From positions 90,186 through 154,185 of the forward strand of contig JAIORD010000014.1 of the NCBI GenBank assembly GCA_021108275.1: 64,000 nt of DNA, read 5' to 3'. The position numbers and the translations under genes were made by a program. Source of the stretch: Methanococcoides sp. (GTDB lineage Archaea; Halobacteriota; Methanosarcinia; Methanosarcinales; Methanosarcinaceae). Below the pieces are notes generated by a model. It searched no databases. It saw only the letters and a program-made list of their open reading frames with translations, and had not been told where the DNA came from. This document shows positions 1-8,677 of this stretch, piece by piece; position 1 is the first letter of the stretch; each line of letters begins with the position of its first letter.

Positions 1-600
1 CCTGATATTTCGATTCAGGAAAGCCAGTTCCCTGAGTCTTGTAATAAGTGTTCCGTAATTGAATTCGGTCGTTTCGAATATCTTGGAGTCAGGCATGAAC
101 GTGCTTTTTGTCCCTGTGCCTTTTGAATCCCCAATGACCGTTACATCGGATGTAGGGGCTCCGCGTTCATAACGCTGGTAGTATAGTTTTCCATCACGCT
201 TGACCTCGACTTCCATCCATTCGGAAAGGGCGTTCACAACGGATACACCGACACCGTGGAGACCACCGGATACTTTGTAGTTGCTCTTGTCGAACTTTCC
301 ACCTGCGTGGAGAACGGTCAATACGACCTCAAGTGCGGATTTCTTATATTTTGGATGATTACCGACAGGGATTCCACGACCGTCATCTACAACGGTTACA
401 GAACCATCTGCATTGATCGATACGTCTATATTTTTACAGAAACCAGCAAGTGCCTCATCAATACTGTTGTCAACGACCTCGTATACGAGGTGATGAAGTC
501 CTCTGGTGTCTACACTTCCAATATACATGCTGGGTCGTTTGCGTACTGCTTCCAGCCCTTCAAGAACCTGAATGTGTGTTGCATCGTAATCGTCACTCAT
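1..600 (-). CDS. gyrB: DNA gyrase subunit B, 5' part (3' end outside window)
   Basis: Reading the minus strand from an ATG at 600 gives 200 codons open to the window edge. This is the N-terminal GHKL ATPase part of GyrB, which powers negative supercoiling with GyrA. Visible landmarks are the start [28 protein letters not shown], the Bergerat-fold Asn in [17 protein letters not shown], and the ATP lid [12 protein letters not shown]. The gene runs off the left edge, so the TOPRIM domain and any downstream gyrA are not visible. It is a housekeeping gene and marks the left end of ordinary chromosome next to the accessory island. Some other topoisomerase B subunits are similar at the N-terminus, but these motifs and their spacing fit GyrB best. 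Confidence 0.95.
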   Translation of the reverse strand, partial: MSDDYDATHIQVLEGLEAVRKRPSMYIGSVDTRGLHHLVYEVVDNSIDEALAGFCKNIDVSINADGSVTVVDDGRGIPVGNHPKYKKSALEVVLTVLHAGGKFDKSNYKVSGGLHGVGVSVVNALSEWMEVEVKRDGKLYYQRYERGAPTSDVTVIGDSKGTGTKSTFMPDSKIFETTEFNYGTLITRLRELAFLNRNIR

Positions 601-879
601 CGCGATTTTCTCCCTAGGATACGGATATTCGAACTTAAATAAAATCCTTTAGTCAGTTAGATGTGATAAATAGATAAAAAAATCGTTGTAAATAATTCAG
701 TTATCGTATTCCCTGTATCTATTCTTATCTATATATTTAGTCTGCATCTATGCATTCATCTATATTAAATGTTTACTATTTTAGTTATAAATCTGATAGA
801 TAGAGATTTCATATTGAAAATAGCATAAGGGAACACACAAGGAATACTCTCGATCTGTATCACTTATTAGAAAAAGCCC
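601..879 (-). promoter_or_regulatory. gyrB upstream region with repeated ATCTAT motifs
   Basis: This AT-rich 279-bp gap holds the gyrB promoter on the minus strand. The motif ATCTAT or its complement recurs many times (about 660-680, 717-735, 745-765, 795-805), and the minus strand carries TATA-like AAATATATAG near 733-742. No coding potential or clear terminator is seen. The repeats could be regulator sites or simple low complexity. Confidence 0.35.
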
Positions 880-1488
880 TCAAGCAGTTTGCTGGAGGAT
901 ATCAGTGTCTGCCAGACTCCAGACGACCTCGCCATTGAACTTATAACTAACCGGCTCTATCGGGCGTGGTGATTTTAGGAACCATCCTTTTATGTTCTTG
1001 GAATAGCTCTCTTCCGGACTCAAATGGCGCCTTTGGTCGAGCTTGAAATGAAAATCAGATTCATATTCCTTACATTCAATAAGGTTCACTGTTCCGATTA
1101 TCATTCCCGTGGGCAGATCCTCAAACTGCTCAGTTGGGACATCATAGTTCTCGTTAACCCATTTAAGGTCCTTTTTCCGAATAATTGCCCTGCTCGCATA
1201 GATGGCTATCGTTCCCCGGACAAGCGTGTTCTTTGAACGTACTTCTATGTTCTTTAGACCACGAATTACCAGTGAGGCCCAAGGCTGTCTTATTGCAAGG
1301 ACATGGATCTTTGGATGTGGTAGTGCATATTCGTCCCCTGGGTCGATACCACATTCTGTCAGCGTGGTTTGCTTATGCGTAGTAGGCAAGAAACGATCAA
1401 AATAGGTTGGTTCTTTTGGAATAACAGCAACATCCCATTTATCAGGTAGACTGATATCTGCTTTTGTGGGTGTTGTATCTTGAACCAT
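880..1488 (-). CDS. ASCH-domain protein (PUA-like fold)
   Basis: 202 residues. The segment from about 62 to 85 (AIRQPWASLVIRGLKNIEVR) is the typical ASCH opening, in which a conserved Gly-Lys/Glu region lines the RNA- or nucleotide-binding cleft. GTIAIYASRA and GMIIGTVNLIEC are the following beta strands. ASCH proteins are PUA-like and are thought to bind RNA or modified nucleosides; some hydrolyse N4-acetylcytidine. The first 60 residues look like an unrelated extension. The gene stands alone between gyrB and the recombinase with AT-rich gaps on both sides. The biochemical role cannot be fixed from sequence. Confidence 0.7.
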   Translation of the reverse strand: MVQDTTPTKADISLPDKWDVAVIPKEPTYFDRFLPTTHKQTTLTECGIDPGDEYALPHPKIHVLAIRQPWASLVIRGLKNIEVRSKNTLVRGTIAIYASRAIIRKKDLKWVNENYDVPTEQFEDLPTGMIIGTVNLIECKEYESDFHFKLDQRRHLSPEESYSKNIKGWFLKSPRPIEPVSYKFNGEVVWSLADTDILQQTA

Positions 1489-1873
1489 TATAATAACCTA
1501 TATAGATTTTCATTTAAATACTTTTATGTAGATTCTTTGAAGTCTATATTATTATTTATCAGGGGTTTGTTGTTGTTTTTGGCTGGGTCGGCCTGATAAG
1601 AACTGAACAATACATTTAGTTATCGATATAAGAATTAATTCCCCTTCTACTCGTTTTTATATATATTCTTTGATTAACAAGCCAGTATCAGCTTCAATAT
1701 AATACGAGTATATGAACAAAATATGAATTAATAGCTCAGATCGAAATTCGAATTTCCTTCAATTATAGTTGGATATCTAAATCGGTGATACATAATTTCA
1801 ATAGTTAGCTATATTTACATTATATTTTGCATTACCACGTAATATTTATTTAAGATGCAGCTAATTACTACAT
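1489..1873. other. AT-rich intergenic region before the recombinase
   Basis: No gene is seen in these 385 bp. The region must hold the promoters of the flanking divergent genes (ASCH on minus, recombinase on plus). A GC-richer patch around 1561-1590 stands out but does not read as coding. No obvious att duplication was recognised. Confidence 0.4.
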
Positions 1874-3004
1874 ATGACAAGAAAAGATCCTGTGTTCGAA
1901 GGACAAAATAAAGAAATTATTGAAGAGTATATTAAAGCAGCGAAGTTAAAAAATAAGAAACAAACCACTATTAGTGGCGAGTTATGGCAGATAGCATCAT
2001 TTGTCAAATCTCTTGATAATAAAGACCTCCGAGCAGTTACAAAAGATGATATAGAAGCATACTACTTACAAAGAAGAGATAACTACAAACCTTCCACAGT
2101 CCATATGAACATGGTTATTGTAAGATTATTTTATAATTGGTTCATTCCCGATAATACTTTTTTTGAGAGAATAAAAACCCGACAACCTAAAAATAAACTT
2201 CCAGTTAATGAACTTGTCTTTGAATCGGATGTAATGGAGTTACTTTCCGGATGCAACAGACAAAGAGACAGAGCTTTAATCTCTTTGTTGTGGGATAGTG
2301 CAGCAAGAATAGGGGAATTGTTGAGCTTGAACATTAGTAATATTGAATTTAACAATAATGGTGGTGTTATTATTGTTTCAGGAAAGACAGGTATGCGAAG
2401 GATCGCATTGATACTATCCGTACCAGAGCTTAGAATATGGCTTAATCAGCACCCATACAGAGATGATCCAAATGCCCCACTGTTCGTTACTGATAGGAAA
2501 TATGATGGAACATATAGAAGATTGACAATCGAGGCTGTAGGCAACCTATTAAGTGGTGTGGTCCAACGTGCATGTGTTAAAAAGAACATACATCCACATG
2601 CGTTTAGACACGGAAGATTAACAGATCTTGCTAAGCGTGGCTTTAATGAAATGGAATTGAGGATCATTGCAGGATGGGAAGCTAACTCAAACATGCCTGC
2701 TACATATTTGCACTTATCCGGTGCAGATGTCGAAAGCAAATTGTTAGCAATGCATGGTATAATAAAAGAAGAAGACGTTGCACCAAAACTTGAAATGATG
2801 CCTAAGGATTGCCCCGTATGCAAGACAGCGAATACTTTTGATGCAAAATTTTGTGTTCAGTGTGGTCAGGCTTTGGATGCAAAGGCAGCCCAACAGTTGC
2901 AAGCCACTACACAACCCGCTGAGGATGGACTTGCAGAGTTTATGGGTGCAAATTTAGAATCGCTAATCGAAAAACTCTTGAATGAAAAACTTAAGAATTT
3001 GTAA
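1874..3004 (+). CDS. Tyrosine recombinase (XerC/D-type integrase) with C-terminal zinc ribbon
   Basis: 376 residues. An N-terminal SAM-like core-binding domain (about 1-100) precedes the catalytic domain. Catalytic residues are visible: Arg in SAARIGELLSL (near 144), the HxxR box HAFRHGRLTDL (near 243-246), and Tyr in MPATYLHLSG (near 278) preceded by GWEANSN. The C-terminal tail carries a zinc ribbon, CPVCKT...CVQCGQ (about 314-333), common in archaeal recombinases. It would catalyse site-specific strand exchange. It sits alone at the left edge of the defence island and could be the remnant integrase of the element that brought the island in, or an independent archaeal Xer-like enzyme. It ends in TAA and is followed by a hairpin. 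Confidence 0.9.
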   Translation: MTRKDPVFEGQNKEIIEEYIKAAKLKNKKQTTISGELWQIASFVKSLDNKDLRAVTKDDIEAYYLQRRDNYKPSTVHMNMVIVRLFYNWFIPDNTFFERIKTRQPKNKLPVNELVFESDVMELLSGCNRQRDRALISLLWDSAARIGELLSLNISNIEFNNNGGVIIVSGKTGMRRIALILSVPELRIWLNQHPYRDDPNAPLFVTDRKYDGTYRRLTIEAVGNLLSGVVQRACVKKNIHPHAFRHGRLTDLAKRGFNEMELRIIAGWEANSNMPATYLHLSGADVESKLLAMHGIIKEEDVAPKLEMMPKDCPVCKTANTFDAKFCVQCGQALDAKAAQQLQATTQPAEDGLAEFMGANLESLIEKLLNEKLKNL

Positions 3005-3006
3005 AG

Positions 3007-3029
3007 AGGAAGGATTCGATATCCCTCCT
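3007..3029 (+). terminator. Hairpin and T-run after the recombinase
   Basis: AGGAAGGAT and ATCCCTCCT pair with one mismatch around a 5-nt loop, followed by AATTTTTC. It lies directly after the recombinase stop and fits a transcription terminator, although archaeal terminators often need only the T-run. Confidence 0.5.
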
Positions 3030-3303
3030 AATTTTTCGGATATTTTCTTTATTTTTGATGCCATGAAATTACATGCCGCACTTTTTGCATTATTACTATT
3101 ATTACCAGTACAAAAAATTGTTATTAAGACACTTTTTTCATTGCAAGGTTAATATAAATTGCTTTCAATAGTTGCTTTAACTCTCGTTTTTTCTCCTTCA
3201 AAACCATAGGATTTACAAAAGCTTATATACTGTATTTAGTACCTCTTCTAATATTCAGTATTAATATTTAGAATATTGTCGCACCACTATAGAAGGAAAT
3301 AAC

Positions 3304-3534
3304 ATGACAAATCTAATATTAAAAATTAGATACAATCAAGCAAATAGGAACAGGTAGTTAACAGTACTTTCCGAACTTGTGGAACAGGCAAATGCGGATT
3401 TATCCACCGTAGAACAGATGAAATCGAGAATTACATATAGACCAGTAGTTTTGAGTGTAGCGGCCTACAGTACCATCCGTGACCGCAACAACTCTGCAGA
3501 CGAACACAAAAAAGAGGTGTTCGACTATGATTGA
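3304..3534 (+). CDS. Small protein with in-frame TAG (candidate pyrrolysine codon)
   Basis: An ATG at 3304 has a strong ribosome site (AGAAGGAAA) just upstream. After 17 codons (MTNLILKIRYNQANRNR) comes TAG at 3355-3357. The same frame then stays open for 58 more codons to TGA at 3532-3534, with a coding-like stretch (SELVEQANADLSTVEQ, ending EHKKEVFDYD). All larger genes in the window avoid TAG as a stop, so UAG here is plausibly read as pyrrolysine, giving about 76 residues. The 3' end overlaps the next ATG (3527) as in translationally coupled pairs. I do not recognise the family. The alternative is a 17-residue leader peptide or a nonsense-disrupted gene. Confidence 0.5.
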
Positions 3535-3712
3535 TAGCCCTCTTATTGATAAAACAATTTTGCCCGAAGTGCTCGATCAGTTACCACGGTCACTAAAGTT
3601 GTTTTGCACCATCGAAGAGCAGGCGCAGACAAAGTTTGATAAGATCATGTCGGATATTGAAACAGGTAAGACAACCCTTGAAGCCGTGAAGAGGGAGAGG
3701 GGAATTTTGTGA
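3527..3712 (+). CDS. Small hypothetical protein, 61 residues
   Basis: The start was placed at ATG 3527 because AAAGAGGTG lies 6 nt upstream; an in-frame earlier start at 3479 lacks such a site. The product begins MIDSPLIDKTILPEVLDQLP and is probably helical throughout, with many charged residues. It overlaps the TAG-containing frame before it by 8 nt, so the two are probably one transcript. The size and pairing recall toxin-antitoxin or excisionase modules, but no diagnostic motif is present and no function is assigned. A strong hairpin terminator follows. Confidence 0.5.
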   Translation: MIDSPLIDKTILPEVLDQLPRSLKLFCTIEEQAQTKFDKIMSDIETGKTTLEAVKRERGIL

Positions 3713-3803
3713 TGATCACAAGGGTAAGATCCCAAGATCAACTGTTGAAGTGTGTAAATACATAGTAAATAACCACTGTGTTGAAGATACACAGGACCGA
3801 TTA

Positions 3804-3838
3804 GTCTCTCCATATGAGAGACAATCTACTTTTTTTTA
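3804..3838 (+). terminator. Hairpin plus T8-run terminator
   Basis: GTCTCTC and GAGAGAC form a perfect 7-bp stem with a CATAT loop, followed within 8 nt by a long T-run. It closes the two-gene unit at 3304-3712 and separates it from the convergent BREX operon. Confidence 0.65.
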
Positions 3839-3966
3839 TTAACTGTCCTGTACTTCCTTTATATTGTCACTGAGGATTGCTGTATAGTCTCATAGTGAAG
3901 ATTTCATGTTTCATCCACATTCTTATGTTTCAATCTAACTAAATAGCTGCTATTAACAGCGTAAAA

Positions 3967-6006
3967 TCATCCAAAGAACAATGCCTTATGCACAGCATCA
4001 ATAGGATCAGCATAAAATGCAAGCTGGAACTTGCTCAACAGGTCAGCTGGCACAGTGCTCAGTTTTGATGTGGCTGATGCAGGAATCAATACTTTCTTGG
4101 CTCCGGCATCTAGGGAGACTTGTAGGAGTTCAGAGAGATTATCTATACTCAATATAGAACCACCTATGGTCATTGTTCCGATGATAGCTGTCTGTTCCTG
4201 TATCGGTCTATCTAATGCTCCTGAACAGAGACTGATGAATGCAGCCAGCGATAAACCATCAGATATCCCAACTCCATAGACATCCTGCAGACTCATGAAA
4301 TAGTCAGTTTCTTTAGTGGAGATCGACTGGCTTATGGACTTGGCATTGGCCTTAAAATAATTGATCGCTGTCTTTACGGATTCCTTTGCTTTTGAGTTTG
4401 AATTAAGGCCGGATGCTTCGTATTTGCCAGAACCAGATACTACCTGAAGTTCGGTCTTGTAGATGCCTATTTTTCCAGAATCCGTTGCAGCTACTGCATA
4501 GACCTGTCCGGATTTTGTAAGACCTGGTGGTATTATTTTATTTCCTCCACTCTCCGGGACACTAACGAAATACTCTTCCATATCATCGTTGTCGATATAG
4601 GAGAAATTTACATCGAAGAACTCCATACCACCAATCTTTTTCAGCTGCTCTTTGACCCTTCGCCTTCCTACTAAGGCATATTCGAGTATTTCCTGAGCAT
4701 CTTCTTTCGACATATCCTCATCTGGATGGATGAGCTTTGCAAGTCCTGAAAATGTCTTTTTGACCCCTATAACGTCCCTCTGGTTGAGGTTGTTTCCGAA
4801 AGTGAAGTACTTGAATATTACATCACTGTAAGAACGTTTTCGCAACTCTCTTAGGAACTCTGCCAGATAGTCTACGATGAAACCATACCTATCAGTGAAA
4901 TGTTCAGGCCTGAACTTTGGAACTTCCCATCCTGGTAAGTAGCAGTGTATCCTATCGAAGAATGCACTGTCATTGTTCATTGCCTCAGGGAATGGGGAGA
5001 AGAGATGGGATGTCTTAAGTAATGACGATATGCTCTGGTTCACATTACCCACAAATACAACGGATGCATTGGCGTTGACCTGGTCTTTGCCCCTTGCAAA
5101 GGAGCCGGATGCCATGAAGTCCTTTAGGATCTGGATACCGTCCTTATCCTTGAAGCGGATCCCTGCTACCTCGTCAAAGGCTACAACGTCCCAGAGTCCT
5201 ACTAGCCCCACCTGTCGTGTGCTCATGTTGTAGAACAGGTTTGCAACTGTGGTCTGTCCTCCGGATATAAGTATAGAATTGGGGGATATTTCCTTATAGA
5301 CGTGGGATTTTCCTGTGCTGCGAGGTCCAAGCTCACAGAGGTTATAGTTATTTTCTACAAGAGGCACAAGGCGCTCTAACAGATGCCATTTGGCAGGAGT
5401 TTCCAGTTGTGTGGGTTCCATACCAATTGATCTGAGAAGAACGTCGATCCATTCATCTTTTGTGAAGTTCTTGCGTTGTTCGATAATTTCAGAGATATTG
5501 ATGTTTGGGATCTGTATGGGTTTCAGGCTTGAAATGACAAAAGGAGAGGGTACCATTTCTGCGCTGTATTCCATCTTGATTATACACCAGATACCACCGC
5601 CGAGGAGTTTATCGTATCTTGTGACATATTCCGGGTCTACCTGCACCTTTGACAGGCCAAGGTTGGAGAATAGAGCTTCGTATATGTCCCTTTTTTCGTT
5701 AAGTTTGACAGAGACCTTATCGATGATGGTGTAGTAGCCTGTTTCTCTGATCTTCGATTTTATCTTCTCTGCTTCATCGGGGCGGACGTAGTTGTCTGAC
5801 AATATGCTTTTGACCTTCTTGACACCCTGCTGTATCAGTTCCTCATCATCGGTGGCGCAGTTGGCACCCAGAAGGTATTCCAGGACATATACCGGGACAT
5901 TGTGGCCTACCTTTACCAGTTTTGTCAGGTCCTTCCTGACAACTCTTCCCTGGAAGTATAAGTTCAGTTTATCGTCAGTTCCAATGTCTGTGTCATTAGT
6001 CAGCAT
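3967..6006 (-). CDS. brxL: BrxL: BREX Lon-like AAA+ protein
   Basis: 679 residues, the usual length for BrxL, the hallmark of type 1 BREX. BrxL binds DNA, forms AAA+ rings and is needed for phage exclusion but not for host methylation. The AAA+ part shows Walker A GPRSTGKSHVYKE (about 246-258) and Walker B VVAFDEVAGI (about 290-300). The C-terminal part (about 575-679) is a Lon-protease fold: GISDGLSLAAFI keeps the Ser position, but the lysine of the Lon dyad (GGLKEKL) is replaced in IDNLSELL, so peptidase activity is doubtful. It is the last gene of the BREX operon, 26 nt after pglZ, with TGA stop. Confidence 0.93.
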   Translation of the reverse strand: MLTNDTDIGTDDKLNLYFQGRVVRKDLTKLVKVGHNVPVYVLEYLLGANCATDDEELIQQGVKKVKSILSDNYVRPDEAEKIKSKIRETGYYTIIDKVSVKLNEKRDIYEALFSNLGLSKVQVDPEYVTRYDKLLGGGIWCIIKMEYSAEMVPSPFVISSLKPIQIPNINISEIIEQRKNFTKDEWIDVLLRSIGMEPTQLETPAKWHLLERLVPLVENNYNLCELGPRSTGKSHVYKEISPNSILISGGQTTVANLFYNMSTRQVGLVGLWDVVAFDEVAGIRFKDKDGIQILKDFMASGSFARGKDQVNANASVVFVGNVNQSISSLLKTSHLFSPFPEAMNNDSAFFDRIHCYLPGWEVPKFRPEHFTDRYGFIVDYLAEFLRELRKRSYSDVIFKYFTFGNNLNQRDVIGVKKTFSGLAKLIHPDEDMSKEDAQEILEYALVGRRRVKEQLKKIGGMEFFDVNFSYIDNDDMEEYFVSVPESGGNKIIPPGLTKSGQVYAVAATDSGKIGIYKTELQVVSGSGKYEASGLNSNSKAKESVKTAINYFKANAKSISQSISTKETDYFMSLQDVYGVGISDGLSLAAFISLCSGALDRPIQEQTAIIGTMTIGGSILSIDNLSELLQVSLDAGAKKVLIPASATSKLSTVPADLLSKFQLAFYADPIDAVHKALFFG

Positions 6007-6032
6007 GATATCCGCTCAATGTATGCATTATT

Positions 6033-8651
6033 TCAAAAATCATCCACTATCAACAGGTCCACTTCAAAGGGCATGGGGTCGATGATGTCCTTGTTGATCT
6101 CAGTGGGGTCTTCATCTATCAGTCTTACATAGTATATCTTGTTCTCAATATCACCGGTCAATGTGATAGTCACTTTGTGCTGCCTGTCGGAGGCTTCATC
6201 GGATGTGTCTTCGGCAATGACAAGCTTCTCATCGCTTACTTTGAACTCATCGCCGTCCCTATCCCATAAGGCGACCTTGAACCTTCTTGGGAGTAACTTC
6301 TCAGTTACCTTGTCTGTCTGCAGGATGTTTATTGAGAACGGACTGCTTGTTATCTTCCGGTTCGGATTGGTGATTGTTACACCTACTTTGCCGTGTTTTA
6401 TGCCTTTTCTATCAAGATCGGCTGTTTGATTATATTTATACTTAATAAGTGGGATCACAATTTCCTGGGGAGCAGCTCCACCGTGCACGAAATTCTTGTT
6501 GGGTCCCTGCATCGTGAACCTGAGGTCGGCCTGGGGAACGTATGCGAACATCTCATTTCCAGTTTCGGAGTTGATCACATAGTCCATATTGAACTTATGG
6601 ACATTCATGAGATCGATGTTCTCTTCGCTCAAAATAAAACGCTTGCTTGATGCTATCATTTTTTCTTTGTCAAAACCGTTCGTTTCAACTTTATCAACAC
6701 TCTCCAGTTCGTCCCTCTTATAGATAAAACCATGGTCTGTCGTGACTATGAGATTGTCCAATATCCTGAAATTCGTCAGTTTTTCAATGATCTTCTTGAC
6801 ATCTGAGATCGTATCTTCAGCTGCATCGAATACGTCATGCTCTGATGCCGAGTGGTCGCCTCTGGCATCGATCTTATCATGGTATATGTAGAACAACCTT
6901 ATGCCTTTGAATTTTTCACGGGCTTCGTCTCTTTTTATGTTCATAAGGTCTTCGTAATTGATGGCGATAGAGTCGGGTGTCATCTTCTCCAGTATCTTGC
7001 CCCGGTTCGCTATTCCTTCTGTACTGATACCGTCTGCAAAAACGTTCTTGTTATTATATTCTAGTTTCTGATGAGGGAGAAGGCTTGCCATACCCAGTTT
7101 GGTATATGATGGTATAGAGCCGGTCATGTACTTTAGCTCAACTGTGCCCCTGGTGTCCTTGTTAAGGACCTCCTGAAGCTCTGCAGCTACTTCATAGCGC
7201 ATTGCATCGGATATGATGACTGCTATCTTATCCTTGTCATTGCGGCCTATGATGTTCTTTATGTAAAGTTTGTAGAACTCATCCTGACGGTCGATAAGTT
7301 CTATGTTCCATCGACTGTCCATTTCATTGGATATGAGCTCACTCCATCTTGTGAGCAGCTTGTCGAGGAGCCTGTTGTTGTAAAGCTTTTCGATGCTTTC
7401 TCTTGTTGTTTTCAGGCTCTCCTTTTGCTTGTCTTTGTCATAGTGATAATAGAACTTGCGATAATAATGGTCCATTAAGTAATAACGTTCCGTATAGTTC
7501 CTGAAGAACCGGTTCAGATTCTGGTCGCTGACGTTCTCTTCACCGAACTCTTTTGCGAACTGGTGTAATTTCACGGCATATTCCAGAGCACTGTAGAGAT
7601 TCTCAAAGTTAGGATACCAGTGTTTTGTCTTCCTGTTGGCTATCCAGTCAAGATAGTTGTCAAAGTCCTCTTTGTCATTACCCAATTCATCAACTAGCTT
7701 GCGGATGATACTTTTATCGAAGATGGCAAGGGATTCTGCTTCCAGGTACTCGGTCACATCGTACTTTGGGATCTCGGTGTTGAGGTACTTCTTCAGCTGA
7801 CTGTTATCCTCAAGCAGTTGCTCGCAATACTTGTCAAAGACCGCTGAATCCTTTGAGTTGTCCATCCAGCCTTTGATGAAGATCTCACACTCGTTGCTCA
7901 GGGAATTGCTATAAGCCTTGTACTTCTTGAGGTTGATGTCGGTATTCCTGGAGATGTGAGTGATCAAGAAGCTCAGGAACAATTTATTCAATGTGGGCTC
8001 TTCGGACTGATAGCCGAAATACCTTGTAACCAGGTCCCAGAACTCTTCGACCAACTCGAACCTGACAATATCTTCCCATACCTTATTGGAGTTCTCCTCA
8101 AGCGAATTGATGAGCATCTTCCTTATGATCTCCTTGAGGTCCGTGGTAGTGGAACCCGAAAGCACCCCCAGGAACCCAAGCAGGAACTCCTCTCCTCTCC
8201 AGTCCGCCTGGTACATCCTCTTAAGCGGCACAACTCTCTTCTTGCTTGCAAAGAACTGCTGGTGCTTTTCCAGGAACCTATCCAGGTCATACCCCACGAT
8301 CTCAAACTCGCTCTTGATATCCGAGATCCTGCTGTTCTCAAACCTCGATGAATACAGCTGAACGTCCACCAGCCAGTTCAATTCCAACTCTCTTTCCCCT
8401 TCATTGGAATAAATTAGATAGCTGGACTCCGTATCATCCTTCTCCAGCATCTTCTTCGTTGCAAAGAAATTGTTGTTCAGGACATGCAGTTTGATCCCTC
8501 TCTCCCCCAGAGCCTTCTCTATCTGTGCAAGCCCTTCCTCATCGGCAGTCCCGTCCTTATCATACCAGAAGACGATCTTCCTCTTCTCGAACTCGTCAAG
8601 TGTATCGAATTTCTTGAGTATGCTCTGGGTGGTCTTTTCAGGGTTTAGCAT
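6033..8651 (-). CDS. pglZ: PglZ (BrxZ): BREX alkaline-phosphatase-fold protein
   Basis: 872 residues, the normal size for type 1 PglZ. Alkaline-phosphatase-superfamily motifs are visible: IAVIISDAMRYEVAAELQ (about 470-487, with the metal-site Asp), GSIPSYTKLGMASLLPH, and NLIVTTDHGFIYKRDE (about 645-660, metal-site Asp-His). PglZ proteins are metal-dependent nuclease or phosphodiesterase-like and are required for both BREX modification and defence. A ribosome site GAGGT lies before the ATG. The gene has clearly higher G+C than the gene upstream of it. It sits between the nuclease-like insert and brxL. Confidence 0.95.
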   Translation of the reverse strand: MLNPEKTTQSILKKFDTLDEFEKRKIVFWYDKDGTADEEGLAQIEKALGERGIKLHVLNNNFFATKKMLEKDDTESSYLIYSNEGERELELNWLVDVQLYSSRFENSRISDIKSEFEIVGYDLDRFLEKHQQFFASKKRVVPLKRMYQADWRGEEFLLGFLGVLSGSTTTDLKEIIRKMLINSLEENSNKVWEDIVRFELVEEFWDLVTRYFGYQSEEPTLNKLFLSFLITHISRNTDINLKKYKAYSNSLSNECEIFIKGWMDNSKDSAVFDKYCEQLLEDNSQLKKYLNTEIPKYDVTEYLEAESLAIFDKSIIRKLVDELGNDKEDFDNYLDWIANRKTKHWYPNFENLYSALEYAVKLHQFAKEFGEENVSDQNLNRFFRNYTERYYLMDHYYRKFYYHYDKDKQKESLKTTRESIEKLYNNRLLDKLLTRWSELISNEMDSRWNIELIDRQDEFYKLYIKNIIGRNDKDKIAVIISDAMRYEVAAELQEVLNKDTRGTVELKYMTGSIPSYTKLGMASLLPHQKLEYNNKNVFADGISTEGIANRGKILEKMTPDSIAINYEDLMNIKRDEAREKFKGIRLFYIYHDKIDARGDHSASEHDVFDAAEDTISDVKKIIEKLTNFRILDNLIVTTDHGFIYKRDELESVDKVETNGFDKEKMIASSKRFILSEENIDLMNVHKFNMDYVINSETGNEMFAYVPQADLRFTMQGPNKNFVHGGAAPQEIVIPLIKYKYNQTADLDRKGIKHGKVGVTITNPNRKITSSPFSINILQTDKVTEKLLPRRFKVALWDRDGDEFKVSDEKLVIAEDTSDEASDRQHKVTITLTGDIENKIYYVRLIDEDPTEINKDIIDPMPFEVDLLIVDDF

Positions 8652-8677
8652 GAATACCTCTTTTTAGTAAGATACTA

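Noticed and set aside
256..642. Plus-strand open frame of 128 codons
   Set aside because: It is the antisense shadow of gyrB, whose motifs are unmistakable on the minus strand.
7956..8351. Plus-strand open frame opposite pglZ
   Set aside because: It is a shadow of the PglZ coding sequence with no ribosome site or family motif.
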